The notes under the pieces: model-generated
Told to the model about the DNA's origin: nothing
Seen by the model: only the letters and a program-made list of their open reading frames with translations
Databases searched by the model: none
Position numbers and translations under genes: made by a program
NCBI RefSeq assembly: GCF_000423565.1
Contig: NZ_AUIF01000043.1
Location: 39,139 to 103,138 of the forward strand
Direction of reading: 5' to 3'
Source of the DNA: Runella zeae DSM 19591
GTDB taxonomy: Bacteria > Bacteroidota > Bacteroidia > Cytophagales > Spirosomataceae
DNA length: 64,000 bases
In this document: positions 17,667 to 27,472 of the stretch, piece after piece
Position numbering within the stretch: the first letter of the stretch is position 1
Layout of the letters: each line of letters begins with the position of its first letter

Positions 17667-19889
17667 ATGCAAATCAATAAACACCTAAGCTCTTTATCTC
17701 TACTCTCAATCCTTTTTTTGTTAGGGATGTCGAGTTTATTTATTGGCTGTTCGCAATACAGCACGGGACGAGTGAGCGTAGGGTATCATAATCTTACGGC
17801 CAAATTCAACGCCTACGTTATTGCAAGAGACAAGATGCGCGAAGCAGAACTTGCAATGCGACGCAATCACAAAGACAATTACAATCTCATCCTTCCTATC
17901 TTTCCTCCGCTTGATTCGGTCGAAGCCCAGCCCGTCAATGATTTGTTGGTAGATGTTATCAAGAAGGCGTCGTTAATACCTGACCGTCACCAAAATAGTC
18001 GTTGGGTAGACAATGCACTCATTCAAATTGGCAAAGCTAGATTGTATAAAGGACAGTTTACCGACGGCATCGAAACCCTCAGGTATGTCAATGCCAAAGG
18101 AAGAGATGAAGAAGACAAACACGAAGGGCTGATTTGGCTCATGCGGGCTTATACAGAAACAAAAGATTACAACAGCGCTCTTAGCGTATCAGAGTATCTA
18201 CGCACTCAGCCACTCAACGACAAAAACACGAGCCATTTTTATCTAGTAAAAGCTTATTTGCACCAACAAAGAGAAGAATATCCGCTTGCTTTGGCTATCT
18301 TGGAAGAGACATTTCCGCTGCTTCCTAAAAGTGAAGAGACGGCTCGTATTCATTTTGCGGCTGGACAAATGTACGATTTGCTCAACAAACCCCAAGCCGC
18401 CAATGTGCACTATAAAGCGGTAGGCAAAAATCGTCCTTCCTACGATTTGAGCTTTTTTGCAAACATGAACGCGCTCCAAAATCAAGCGGTACTTGACCCA
18501 AATATATCGACCGAAGGAGGTTTTAAAAGACTACTAAACGACCGTAAAACAAGCGACTTAAGAGATAGATTGTATTATTCGATGGGGGTCATTGAGACCA
18601 GAAAAAAAAACTACCCTAAAGCGATTGGCTATTTTGAGGAATCGATACGACAGACTACCGTCAATACCACGCAGGTGCCTTACACCTATTTAGAAATGGC
18701 GAAGTTGTATTATGAGCATTTACAAGATTATGAATTAGCTAAGGCTTATTTTGATAGCTCATTGACGTTGCTACCGCCAAACTCCCCACAATTCTTGAAA
18801 ATCAAAGAACGTAAGGAAGTATTGGATGAGTTTGTAAAACAAATCACCACGATTCGTACCGAAGATAGTCTTCAACGGTTGTCGCAACTCAATCCTGCGG
18901 CGCTAGATAAGTTTTTGGATGGAGTCATAGAAGATGAAATCGAAGCCCAAGAACGGAAAATCAAAGAAGCCGAAAAATTAGTAGCCCAAGCCCAAGCACG
19001 AAGCACCAATATGCAGCCTTTTGCGGGAGACCCTACCGAACGCTTTGTGCTGTATGATATGGTGGTAGCCAATCAAGGAAAAGTAGAGTTTCGACAAAAA
19101 TGGGGCACTCGAAAGCTAGAAGATGATTGGCGAAGAAGTTCGAAAGTGTCTAATCTAGTGACTCAAACCGACAATATAACGCCTGTAGCACCGCAAAGTC
19201 AAAGCGTAAATAGCATTGCGATGGGCGATAATATGGCAAAATTGACGAAAGGTTCGCCTGAGTGGAAAGCCAAAAAAGATGCTCTGTATCGCAACATTCC
19301 ACTTCGTAAACAAGAATTAGATGCTTCGAACCAACGCATAGAAGATGCTTATTATAAATTAGGAAAAATTTATAAGTTTAGTTTGGAAGAACCCCAAAAC
19401 GCCGTTAAGACGTTTGAACAAACATTAACTCGCTTTCCAAATTCTAATTATAAACCTGAGCTTTATTATTTGCTCTATCTTACTACCAAAACCAACCCCG
19501 AAAGTTGGAAAGAAAGGCTTTTGAAAGAATTCCCTAATTCTTCTTATACTCGCTTATTAACAAAAGCCAATGGTGCAACCACTGCCTCAGGCAATATAGA
19601 GCTAGAAGCCTTAAAAGATTACGAGAAGATATTGACCCTATACCAAAACGCCAACTATTCGGAGGCTTATGCTCAGCTCGAAATGGCAATCGTAACCTAC
19701 GCCGGCAGCAAAATTGAAGATAAATACGCCTTGCTCCGAATTTACTTACTTGGAAAACTCCAAGGACGTGAAGCATACCTAAAAGCACTCAATAGTTTTA
19801 TCAAAGATTATCCCACTAGCCCATTGTTGCCACGTGTGAGAGAAATCCTCGAATCACAACAATCTACCTCTGTCAAGAAAAATGACTAG
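17667..19889 (+). CDS. PorW/SprE-like TPR lipoprotein of gliding and type IX secretion
   Basis: The protein has about 740 residues. A lipoprotein signal with lipobox IGCS is followed by the diagnostic VGYHNLTAKFNAYVIARDKM near residue 40. Most of the rest is TPR helices, with a charged coiled region at about 405-450. PorW (Porphyromonas) and SprE (Flavobacterium) are outer-membrane-associated lipoproteins needed for T9SS function and gliding. The presence of a T9SS sorting domain at 63 kb agrees. ATG 17667 starts the signal sequence, and the TTG at 17637 is rejected. PBP1A follows after 122 bp in the same direction. Confidence 0.85.
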   Translation: MQINKHLSSLSLLSILFLLGMSSLFIGCSQYSTGRVSVGYHNLTAKFNAYVIARDKMREAELAMRRNHKDNYNLILPIFPPLDSVEAQPVNDLLVDVIKKASLIPDRHQNSRWVDNALIQIGKARLYKGQFTDGIETLRYVNAKGRDEEDKHEGLIWLMRAYTETKDYNSALSVSEYLRTQPLNDKNTSHFYLVKAYLHQQREEYPLALAILEETFPLLPKSEETARIHFAAGQMYDLLNKPQAANVHYKAVGKNRPSYDLSFFANMNALQNQAVLDPNISTEGGFKRLLNDRKTSDLRDRLYYSMGVIETRKKNYPKAIGYFEESIRQTTVNTTQVPYTYLEMAKLYYEHLQDYELAKAYFDSSLTLLPPNSPQFLKIKERKEVLDEFVKQITTIRTEDSLQRLSQLNPAALDKFLDGVIEDEIEAQERKIKEAEKLVAQAQARSTNMQPFAGDPTERFVLYDMVVANQGKVEFRQKWGTRKLEDDWRRSSKVSNLVTQTDNITPVAPQSQSVNSIAMGDNMAKLTKGSPEWKAKKDALYRNIPLRKQELDASNQRIEDAYYKLGKIYKFSLEEPQNAVKTFEQTLTRFPNSNYKPELYYLLYLTTKTNPESWKERLLKEFPNSSYTRLLTKANGATTASGNIELEALKDYEKILTLYQNANYSEAYAQLEMAIVTYAGSKIEDKYALLRIYLLGKLQGREAYLKALNSFIKDYPTSPLLPRVREILESQQSTSVKKND

Positions 19890-20011
19890 GGAAAATGTGA
19901 ACTTAGCCATTATTCTAGTGTAAAATTTTTATTATTGCATTTGTATCGATTTTAGGTAGATTTTATGAAAAACTAACTCATAAAGTTTATTGAATCAAGT
20001 TAAACATAACT

Positions 20012-22336
20012 ATGACTTTTTTGAGAGGAAAATACCGCAAACTTATTATCCGTTTTTGGATACTTGCAAGCCTTTTTATCGGCGGTATTGTATTTTACAT
20101 AACGGCAGTTTATTTCAACTTCTTCTGGTTGTTTGGGGGAATGCCCGATTTGAAAGCAATCGAAAACCCACAGAGTCAGGTGGCGTCGGAGATTATTTCG
20201 GCTGATGGCCAAACGTTATCAAAATATTTTATAGAAAATCGTACTCCGATTGAGTTTGACCAACTTTCGCCCAATGTCATCAAAGCGCTCATTGCCACTG
20301 AAGATGCCCGCTTTGTAAGACACTCTGGTATCGACCCCCGTTCCATGTTTCGGGTGTTGAAAGGCGTCGCCTCTAGTGAGCAAAGTACCACTGGTGGGGG
20401 AAGTACCATCACGCAGCAATTAGCCAAAAACTTGTTTCAGACGCGTAGCGAAAAGTACAAAGGTACTTTGGGAGATTTGCCCATTATCAAAACTGTAATT
20501 GCCAAAACCAAAGAATGGATATTGTCCGTAAGGCTGGAGCGTAACTACACGAAGCAGGAAATCATGATGATGTACCTCAATACAGTTTCGTTTGGAAACA
20601 ATGCCGACGGTATCAAGACTGCCTCTAAAACTTATTTCAAAAAAGAACCTTGGAACTTGGATTTGCCCGAAGCGGCTTTGCTTGTTGGGATGCTTCAAAA
20701 CCCTTCACGTTATAATCCACGCATTTTTAAAGAAAGGGCTCTTGAGCGTCGCAATGTGGTACTAGGTCAAATGATGAAGTACGGTTTTTTGACTCAAGAA
20801 GAATTTTTGAGAACAAAAGTGAAGCCGTTAGCTCTCAATTTCAATATTGAAAACCACAATACAGGGCCTGCCCCCTATTTTAGAGAAACGCTCCGGGATT
20901 GGATGAAAGAATGGTTGGCGGCTTACAACAAAGAAAATGGTACCGATTATGACCTTTATACCGATGGGCTGAGGATTTATACCACTATCGATTCGCGTAT
21001 GCAAAACTACGCTGAGCAAGCTGCCGAAGAGCATATGAAAGACCAACAAACCAAGTTTTTTAACCATTTTAAAGCCCTTAAAATGGATCCTTGGGTAGTA
21101 AAAGGCAAAGGTGGAGGCTATGCCCCCGACCCTGGTTTTGAAAGAAGAGCCGTCAGACGCAGCTGGCGATACCGCGAATTGAAAAGGATGTATGGGGATG
21201 ATGAAACCAAGATTTGGACCGAACTCCGCAGACCTATTAAGATGAAGGTATTTTCGTGGAGAGGAGAGCGTGATACTATCATGAGTCCGTTGGATTCGAT
21301 TAAATATTACAACAAGTTCCTGAGAATAGGAATGGTATCAATGGATCCTCGCAATGGCGACGTAAAAGCGTGGGTGGGAGGAATTAATTTTAAACACTTT
21401 AAGTACGACCAAGTAAAACAAGGCAAACGTCAGCCGGGCTCTACTTTTAAGCCTTTTGTATACTGCTCGGCTATTGACCTCAACTTTGTCACCCCTTGTG
21501 ACCCTATCGTTGACCGACAAGTTTGTATTGGAGATTGGTGTCCCAAAAACTCAACGGGTAGCTATTCAGGGCAGCCGCTTACGCTGCGACAAGCGCTGGC
21601 TAAGTCTGTAAACTCAATCAGTGTGCACCTCATGAAACTCGTAAGACCCAAAGCGGTAGTAGAGTATGCACACAAGCTAGGAATTACGAGTACGATCCCC
21701 GAAGAAGTGACGATTTGCTTAGGTACACCTAATGTATCGGTTTTTGAGATGGTAAACTCTTACTGTACATTTGTCAATAGTGGCAAACATGTTGATCCAC
21801 GTTTTGTGACTCGAATTACTTTGAAAGATGGACGAGTGTTGGCAGACTTTCCACCTAATGAAAAAGAAGTGATTAGCCCAAGTATTGCCTATCAAATGTT
21901 GTTTATCATGCGAGGTGCTGTAGAAGACCCTTGGGGTACAGCCCAACGCCTACGTACCCAATATAAACTAGCCGACAACAACGACATCGCAGCCAAAACG
22001 GGTACAACCTCTGACTATACCGACGGATGGTTTATGGGAATGACCCCTAACCTCGTAACAGGCGTATGGGTAGGTGGTGAAGACAACCACGTCCACTTTA
22101 CCAACATGGCGTATGGACAGGGGGCGCGTATCGCCATGCCTGCTTGGGGGCTGTATATGCAAAAAGTATATGGTGATCCAGATTTGGCCGGCAATGAACG
22201 TTCACCTTATCGCCGCGACCGTTTTATTAAGCCTGATGGTATGGAAGCCAATATTGGCTGTGGTGGCGTAAAAATTGATACTATCAATACTTATTTACGA
22301 CCTAAAGTCACCGACGACGAAAGTATATTATTCTAA
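20012..22336 (+). CDS. Class A penicillin-binding protein 1A
   Basis: A bifunctional peptidoglycan synthase of 774 residues with an N-terminal membrane anchor at about residues 15-35. The GT51 glycosyltransferase part shows EDARFVRHSGID with the catalytic Glu near 92, and GGGSTITQQLAKN near 128. The transpeptidase part shows PGSTFKPF (active Ser of SxxK near 474), SVNS (SxN near 532) and KTGT near 660. It polymerises glycan strands and crosslinks peptides at the periplasmic face of the inner membrane. Length is typical of PBP1A. It is followed by a strong terminator. Confidence 0.93.
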   Translation: MTFLRGKYRKLIIRFWILASLFIGGIVFYITAVYFNFFWLFGGMPDLKAIENPQSQVASEIISADGQTLSKYFIENRTPIEFDQLSPNVIKALIATEDARFVRHSGIDPRSMFRVLKGVASSEQSTTGGGSTITQQLAKNLFQTRSEKYKGTLGDLPIIKTVIAKTKEWILSVRLERNYTKQEIMMMYLNTVSFGNNADGIKTASKTYFKKEPWNLDLPEAALLVGMLQNPSRYNPRIFKERALERRNVVLGQMMKYGFLTQEEFLRTKVKPLALNFNIENHNTGPAPYFRETLRDWMKEWLAAYNKENGTDYDLYTDGLRIYTTIDSRMQNYAEQAAEEHMKDQQTKFFNHFKALKMDPWVVKGKGGGYAPDPGFERRAVRRSWRYRELKRMYGDDETKIWTELRRPIKMKVFSWRGERDTIMSPLDSIKYYNKFLRIGMVSMDPRNGDVKAWVGGINFKHFKYDQVKQGKRQPGSTFKPFVYCSAIDLNFVTPCDPIVDRQVCIGDWCPKNSTGSYSGQPLTLRQALAKSVNSISVHLMKLVRPKAVVEYAHKLGITSTIPEEVTICLGTPNVSVFEMVNSYCTFVNSGKHVDPRFVTRITLKDGRVLADFPPNEKEVISPSIAYQMLFIMRGAVEDPWGTAQRLRTQYKLADNNDIAAKTGTTSDYTDGWFMGMTPNLVTGVWVGGEDNHVHFTNMAYGQGARIAMPAWGLYMQKVYGDPDLAGNERSPYRRDRFIKPDGMEANIGCGGVKIDTINTYLRPKVTDDESILF

Positions 22337-22353
22337 AAAATCCTTTATTTTGA

Positions 22354-22387
22354 GGGCAAGCAATCCACTGCTTGCCCTTCTTTTTTG
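22354..22387 (+). terminator. Rho-independent terminator after PBP1A
   Basis: A 9-bp stem (GGGCAAGCA and TGCTTGCCC) with a 6-base loop is followed by TTCTTTTTT. The next gene starts at 22397, immediately after the T run. Confidence 0.85.
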
Positions 22388-22396
22388 TTTTTAGGT

Positions 22397-23539
22397 ATGA
22401 AATTTTTACTTGCTCCTGATAAATTTCGCGGTTCGCTTACTGCCGAAGAAGTTTGCAGCGCAATGGCAGAAGGAATCCGACTCGTACTTCCAGCGGCAGA
22501 TATTATCATGCTCCCAATGGCCGATGGAGGAGAAGGCACTGCCGAAATCTTGACTTTTGATGCTAACGGTACTATGCTTACTACCCCCGTAGCTGACCCC
22601 CTTGGGAAAAATATCCAAGCTACCTACGGAATCTCAGCCGATGGTGCTACCGCCTTCATAGAAATGGCCTCGGCCTCGGGATTGCGATTACTTGAGCCGC
22701 ACGAGCGCAATCCGTGTTTGACCTCCACTTTTGGTACAGGCCAACTCATCTTAGAGGCTATTCAGCGAGGAGCTACCCGCATTATTTTAGGAATTGGAGG
22801 AAGTGCCACTACCGATGCCGGAATGGGGATGGCAACAGCACTGGGCTGGCAATTTTGGGATGCTGAGGGACAATTGCTGGAACCTAATGGCAAAAATCTT
22901 ATTAAAATTCACAAAATTGTTAGACCTACTAACTTCCCCCAAATTCAAGTAGAAGTGGCTTGTGATGTGACTGCTCCACTGTATGGTATTGGCGGAGCTG
23001 CCCAGCTTTATGCACCCCAAAAAGGAGCTACGCCTGAGATGGTAGCCCAGCTAGACAAAGGACTCAAACACCTAGCCGACTTAGTAAAAAAAGATTTTGG
23101 GCTTGATTTGGCTCACGTGCCAGGGGCGGGCGCTGCGGGAGGATTGGGATTTGGGGCTTTGTTTTTCTTAGGAGCAACCCTCAAAGAAGGTGTAAAAATC
23201 GTAATGGAACAAACTCACTTTGCCGAAAAGCTAGAAGGTGTAAATTGGATATTTACGGGCGAAGGTAAAATAGATGAACAGACATTACAGGGGAAATTGA
23301 TTGCCGGAATCGCAAATGCTGCACAATCAAGAGGAATTCCCGTGGTTGCATTGTGCGGAGCACTGCTTGTATCGCCCGAAGATATCCGGAGAATCGGTCT
23401 TAGCTATGCTACTTCTATTATCAATCGTCCCATGACATTAGACGAAGCCATAGCAAACGCTTACAACGGAGTCAAAGATGCATCACAGCAATTGACTCAT
23501 CTTTTTTGCAAAACGTCAAAGAGGCTGTTTCAAAAGTAA
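22397..23539 (+). CDS. Glycerate kinase (GlxK/GarK type)
   Basis: The 380-residue protein begins MKFLLAPDKFRGSLTAEEV, the signature start of the class I glycerate kinase family. It also has MADGGEGTAEIL near 47, ILGIGGSATTDAGMGMA near 130, GAGAAGGLGFG near 240 and TGEGKIDEQTLQGK near 292. It phosphorylates glycerate to 2-phosphoglycerate and would complete glucarate catabolism started by GudD and the aldolase at 3.7-7.9 kb. ATG 22397 is chosen over TTG 22385. The last codons (RLFQK and the stop) lie inside the terminal repeat of a MITE, so the natural C-terminus has been replaced. Confidence 0.88.
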   Translation: MKFLLAPDKFRGSLTAEEVCSAMAEGIRLVLPAADIIMLPMADGGEGTAEILTFDANGTMLTTPVADPLGKNIQATYGISADGATAFIEMASASGLRLLEPHERNPCLTSTFGTGQLILEAIQRGATRIILGIGGSATTDAGMGMATALGWQFWDAEGQLLEPNGKNLIKIHKIVRPTNFPQIQVEVACDVTAPLYGIGGAAQLYAPQKGATPEMVAQLDKGLKHLADLVKKDFGLDLAHVPGAGAAGGLGFGALFFLGATLKEGVKIVMEQTHFAEKLEGVNWIFTGEGKIDEQTLQGKLIAGIANAAQSRGIPVVALCGALLVSPEDIRRIGLSYATSIINRPMTLDEAIANAYNGVKDASQQLTHLFCKTSKRLFQK

Positions 23540-23704
23540 AAGGTCACAAAATATTCTTTGGTTTCAACCTCATCCCAACCCTTCTCCTGGCAGGAGAAGG
23601 GCTTTAAAAGTCCCCATCTCCAGAAAGGAGAGGGGGATTTAGGGGGTGAGGTTAAATAGGCACAAAAGAAAATTTGGCAACAAAGACTTTTGATACAGCC
23701 TCTT
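23519..23704. mobile_element. MITE-like element with 19-bp terminal inverted repeats
   Basis: Left end 23519-23537 (AAGAGGCTGTTTCAAAAGT) and right end 23686-23704 are inverted copies with one mismatch. Between them is an imperfect large inverted repeat of CCTCA...CCCTTCTCC / GGAGAGGGGGATTTAGGGGGTGAGG type (23566-23653). No coding frame for a transposase is present. AAGAGGCTGTNTCAAAAG-type ends recall insertion-sequence ends seen in Bacteroidota, so a non-autonomous derivative moved by a related transposase is likely. No clear target duplication is visible. Confidence 0.7.
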
Positions 23705-23721
23705 CGTTTATATCAAAATAT

Positions 23722-25551
23722 TTATTTTTCGAGCAATGTTCTGATTTTATTAGATAGCTCGGTGTTTTGATAAATCCCCCCGAAAAGCTGAGACTGAGGC
23801 CCATACGCATAGACTGGCACCATGATAGCCGAATGTCCTTTTGAACCAAAATTGGCTTTCACTTTTCCTTCTTTTTCATTGCCGCCAGTGATGCTCATAG
23901 CACCTGTTTCGTGGTCAGCTGTGACGATGACGAGGGTTTGTCCATCTTGATCCGCAAAACGCAGCGCTTCCCCAACCGCTTTGTCGAAATCTAGTACCTC
24001 ATTTACTACATAAGATACATTGTTGGCATGACCTGCATAATCAATTTGAGCGCCTTCGGCCATGATAAAAAAGCCCTTTTTGGCCGTTTTCTGAAGATGT
24101 TTGATACTTTCCGCTACCGTAAGAGGAAGAAAATTGCCGCGACCTTTTTCCATTGAGAGAGCTGCTTGGTCGTCCAAAACCACAAACTTTTCTGCTTTAT
24201 TGTCATTAGAGATGTCGCTATATTTTCTAAATACATCATATTGACGAGCCTTGAGAGAGTCGCCAATATTGCCTTTGTCTTTACGGTCGAAGAAATATTT
24301 GGTACCTCCTCCGGCCAAAATATCCATAGGTTCTTTCAGAAAATCACCCGCAATCTCTTCTTGCATACTACGCTTAGGTTGGTGAGCATAAAACACCGCC
24401 GGAGTGGCATCCGTAATAGGTCCCGACGAAATGATAGCACATTTTTTGCCGCGTTGTTTGGCAGTCGTTGTCAGAGAAGGGCGCGCTACCAAGGTCGCAT
24501 CCATTCCAATGGTACCGTTTTTGGTCTTGTGTCCTGTGGCTAGAGCAGTACCCGCTGCCGCTGAGTCTGTAATAAAAGACTCGGCAGGTTGGGTTTGCAT
24601 TAAGCCTAGGTGTTTGAATAAAGCCATATGCAGCTGCCCCCGATTGGCGATAAGCCCAGTGTGCATTTGGGCAAGCCCCATACCATCGCCAATGAGAAAG
24701 ATGATATTTTTGGGTGTTTTGTTAGTGCCGTCACTTTTATAGGAAGGAATGTAAGGGATATACGCTTCCGTAGGTTGGGTATGCTCTCCGTCGGCGGGTT
24801 TAACGCTTTTAAAATAATTAATCAAGGAGGCAGGAGTATCGGTACCGATCCAATCGGTATTTACAGCCATTAATTCTTTCCAAACAGCTTCGGTATCAGT
24901 AGTACCCCAAAAACGAACTTTTTTTCCTTTTTGATGAGCGGTGTTTACCAATTCCACCAATTTTTCACGGTCTTCTTTCGGAAAAAGCCCTTGGCCTTTC
25001 CATTGAGAAACTACGCTAAAAGGCGCACTAAAAAGAGCCACTCGGCTTAGTGCTTGGGAAGAATATACTTGATCAAACCGCCCATCAAACCCTATCCAAG
25101 TAGGATATTTTTCAAAATCAGAAGCAGCAGGCATGCTTCCACTTACTGCGATTTTCAGGGGTTTTCCTTCTCCTACCAATTCTGGATAGCGCTTAAGTTG
25201 GCTTACTAAGGTATCAAGAGTAGGATTGAAGGGCGTTTTGAGGTCAATCAGTAATTGTAATGAATACATCTTCCCTGCTTTCAATTGGCTTTGAAGCGGG
25301 TCAAGGTAGAGTGATTGTAGGGTTTTTCCAGCGGTGATTTCTCGCGGCGTATGAGCTACCATTAGTTCACCATTTTGTAAAAACACATCTGCTTCAATCG
25401 ACCCACATTGTAGCCCAAAGGCTCCTAGTAGGGGGTTGGCTTGGGCGTAGTCGTTATGAGAGTGGGCTTGCGCAGCAGCGTAGTTGAGTTGGGCCGATGC
25501 AGGCAACACTGCAACCGCGACAAGCAACATAAGAATCAAAGAACGTTTCAT
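23722..25551 (-). CDS. Alkaline phosphatase with N-terminal PLC-like phosphodiesterase domain
   Basis: A secreted protein of 609 residues (signal peptide ending PASAQ). Residues about 28-245 form a PI-PLC/glycerophosphodiesterase-like barrel (AHSHNDYAQANPLLGAF, SIEADVFLQNGELMVAHT). Residues 275-609 are an alkaline phosphatase domain: IIFLIGDGMGLAQMHTG with a metal Asp, the nucleophile Ser in TDSAAAGTALATGHKTKNG near 345, and the metal-binding TADHETGAMS near 560. This pairing could release phosphate from phosphodiesters by cutting first the diester and then the monoester. That coupling is inferred. The two domains are also known as separate proteins. Confidence 0.88.
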   Translation of the reverse strand: MKRSLILMLLVAVAVLPASAQLNYAAAQAHSHNDYAQANPLLGAFGLQCGSIEADVFLQNGELMVAHTPREITAGKTLQSLYLDPLQSQLKAGKMYSLQLLIDLKTPFNPTLDTLVSQLKRYPELVGEGKPLKIAVSGSMPAASDFEKYPTWIGFDGRFDQVYSSQALSRVALFSAPFSVVSQWKGQGLFPKEDREKLVELVNTAHQKGKKVRFWGTTDTEAVWKELMAVNTDWIGTDTPASLINYFKSVKPADGEHTQPTEAYIPYIPSYKSDGTNKTPKNIIFLIGDGMGLAQMHTGLIANRGQLHMALFKHLGLMQTQPAESFITDSAAAGTALATGHKTKNGTIGMDATLVARPSLTTTAKQRGKKCAIISSGPITDATPAVFYAHQPKRSMQEEIAGDFLKEPMDILAGGGTKYFFDRKDKGNIGDSLKARQYDVFRKYSDISNDNKAEKFVVLDDQAALSMEKGRGNFLPLTVAESIKHLQKTAKKGFFIMAEGAQIDYAGHANNVSYVVNEVLDFDKAVGEALRFADQDGQTLVIVTADHETGAMSITGGNEKEGKVKANFGSKGHSAIMVPVYAYGPQSQLFGGIYQNTELSNKIRTLLEK

Positions 25552-25999
25552 ATGGAAATGGATTCAAACAAGAAGAAAGTGATAATAAGGGACAAATGTA
25601 GGTAAAAAAGCCTCAAAAAGTGACAGAATAAGAAGAGCGTTTGGCTTCTTGGAGGTCTTGGATGTCGTCTTTTTTCGGTTTTGTACGAAGGGTAATGTAT
25701 TGTTGGCGCCATCCCCATTTGAGTTTCCAATGTGGATAAGGAGGTGATATTTTGGTGATTTTCATGCCGTTTTTATTTACAAAACAACGGCTCAAATGTG
25801 TCTTAAAAATGATTCAAATATGAAGGTTATGTGAAGATAATGACGAGAAGAGCCAATAAGAGACTTCAACTTTTTAGGAATAAATCCTAGAGACAGTTTT
25901 GAATAAGCCACACAATACCTCTAGAGAATATTTTGTTTGTTATTGTTTTAATGATTGTATAAATATCTAACAACGTAAAATTCAAAACATTAAAGTGCT
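25552..25999. other. Intergenic region with a doubtful small gene
   Basis: About 450 bp lie between two minus-strand genes. The only coding candidate is the 50-codon frame at 25613-25765. A DnaA-box-like TGTGGATAA lies at 25731-25739, but it is a single copy and probably chance. No terminator or promoter is clear. Confidence 0.4.
25613..25765 (-). CDS. Possible small protein (50 residues)
   Basis: An ATG-started frame that reads MKITKISPPYPHWKLKWGW and then a Lys/Asp/Gln-rich tail ending SYSVTF. The composition looks protein-like, with four Trp, basic patches and no membrane segment. An overlapping frame (25548-25730) has no such character. There is no family assignment and no RBS, which is normal for this phylum. 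Conservation of the frame in relatives would decide. Confidence 0.35.
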   Translation of the reverse strand: MKITKISPPYPHWKLKWGWRQQYITLRTKPKKDDIQDLQEAKRSSYSVTF

Positions 26000-26011
26000 G
26001 ATTTTAAACAC

Positions 26012-27301
26012 CTAACGATTTGCTAATTTTGAAAAGACCCAGAGTGCTCCTGCTAAAGCAGCAAAGAAAAACAAACTCAAACCTTGATTATAATAAACAA
26101 TAGCTCCTAAGCAAACGACCGAAAGCAAAAGGGCAATCATTGGAAACCAAGGATAAAAAGGTGTCACGAAGGGACGAGCAAGAAGAGGCTGAGTACGGCG
26201 CAACACAAAAAGACTCACCATACTTGTAATGTACATGAGCATTGCCCCCAATACCGACAAAATAATGATATCGTCGGTACGGCCTAGCAATAGTGCGATT
26301 AACCCCAAAAACCCACCACTTATCAACGCCCAATGAGGAGTTTGAAAGCGAGAATTGACAGAAGCTAAAAATGTAGGCAAATACCCTTCCCTTGCTAAGG
26401 CATAAATCTGCCTAGAATATCCAATCGTATTGCAATGAAAAGAAGCGATAAGGCCAAAAAGCCCCAAACTTGTGAAGGCTTTGGCCCAACCACTCTCTCG
26501 CCCCAAAGTCAAAGATAAGGTCTCGGGAAGAGGATAATCAATATCTACCAAAAGTCGCCAATCAGTGGCGCCACCGCTAATCAACATAGTACCTAAAGCC
26601 AAAATTACCAAAGTGGCAATACTCAATAGGTAGCCACGCGGAATGGTTCGGTGAGGGCTTTTGACTTCTTCAGCCACCATTGCGACCCCTTCTATAGCCA
26701 AGTAAAACCAAATAGCAAAAGGTAAAGCCTCAAAAACGCCGCTCAATGTAACAGGTGTATTGTGGGCTGTAAAATTTTTGGTTTCATAGTAAGGTACTAC
26801 TAACCCCATGAAAATCAGCAACTCTACTACTGAAAGTAGCGTAACAATCATTGAAAAGTTGGCAGATTCTTTGATGCCCAACAAATTGATACCAATAAAA
26901 ACCACATAAGCACATACTGCAATACCCAGCGTAGGAATGGCAGGATATAAAAAGTGCGCATAACTCCCTAACGCAAACGCCACTGCAGGTGGGCCAAGTA
27001 CAAAATCTACGAGTGTCCCAAAACCTGCTATAAATCCAAAAATAGGCCCGAGGGCTTGGTAGGCAAAAGTAAAGGGGCCTCCTGCGTCAGGCATAGAGGT
27101 AGTGAGCTCGGTATAACTAAAAATAAAAGTAACGTACAAAACTGTCACAATAAGAGTAGCCACTAAGAAGCCTAACGTACCAGCAATAGCCCACCCATAA
27201 TTCCACCCGAAGTAAACCCCCGAAATGACCATTCCGACGGCGATGCCCCATAGTTGGGTAGTATTTAAAACTCGTTTGAGGGCAGGAGAAGTGGGTGACA
27301 T
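26012..27301 (-). CDS. APC-family amino acid permease, ethanolamine permease-like
   Basis: An integral membrane protein of 429 residues with about 12 helices. The start (LKRVLNTTQLWGIAVGMVISGVYFGWNYGW) and the block MPDAGGPFTFAYQALGPIFGFIAGF fit the ethanolamine permease group of the APC superfamily, which imports ethanolamine. AIEGVAMVAEEVKSPHRTIPRGY near 215 is the APC-typical loop. ATG 27301 is used and the TTG four codons earlier is rejected. No ethanolamine ammonia-lyase genes are nearby, so the substrate is provisional. Confidence 0.75.
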   Translation of the reverse strand: MSPTSPALKRVLNTTQLWGIAVGMVISGVYFGWNYGWAIAGTLGFLVATLIVTVLYVTFIFSYTELTTSMPDAGGPFTFAYQALGPIFGFIAGFGTLVDFVLGPPAVAFALGSYAHFLYPAIPTLGIAVCAYVVFIGINLLGIKESANFSMIVTLLSVVELLIFMGLVVPYYETKNFTAHNTPVTLSGVFEALPFAIWFYLAIEGVAMVAEEVKSPHRTIPRGYLLSIATLVILALGTMLISGGATDWRLLVDIDYPLPETLSLTLGRESGWAKAFTSLGLFGLIASFHCNTIGYSRQIYALAREGYLPTFLASVNSRFQTPHWALISGGFLGLIALLLGRTDDIIILSVLGAMLMYITSMVSLFVLRRTQPLLARPFVTPFYPWFPMIALLLSVVCLGAIVYYNQGLSLFFFAALAGALWVFSKLANR

Positions 27302-27472
27302 GGGCAAGAACAAACCGGTTGAAAAGTATAAAAAGTCAAAAGCTTTGTTTTAATAAAGTTTCCTAAACAAACTTCCCAACTTCATCATGAGTTAACAATA
27401 GATGCCTTACTTGCAGTTGTTTTGTTGGGTTACTGTCAGCTCAAAAATAAGACTTACTTACTTCTTTCAAAA

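Noticed and set aside
25731..25739. DnaA-box-like TGTGGATAA
   Set aside because: A lone 9-mer, expected by chance in 64 kb. Another copy lies inside the coding region at about 58.70 kb.
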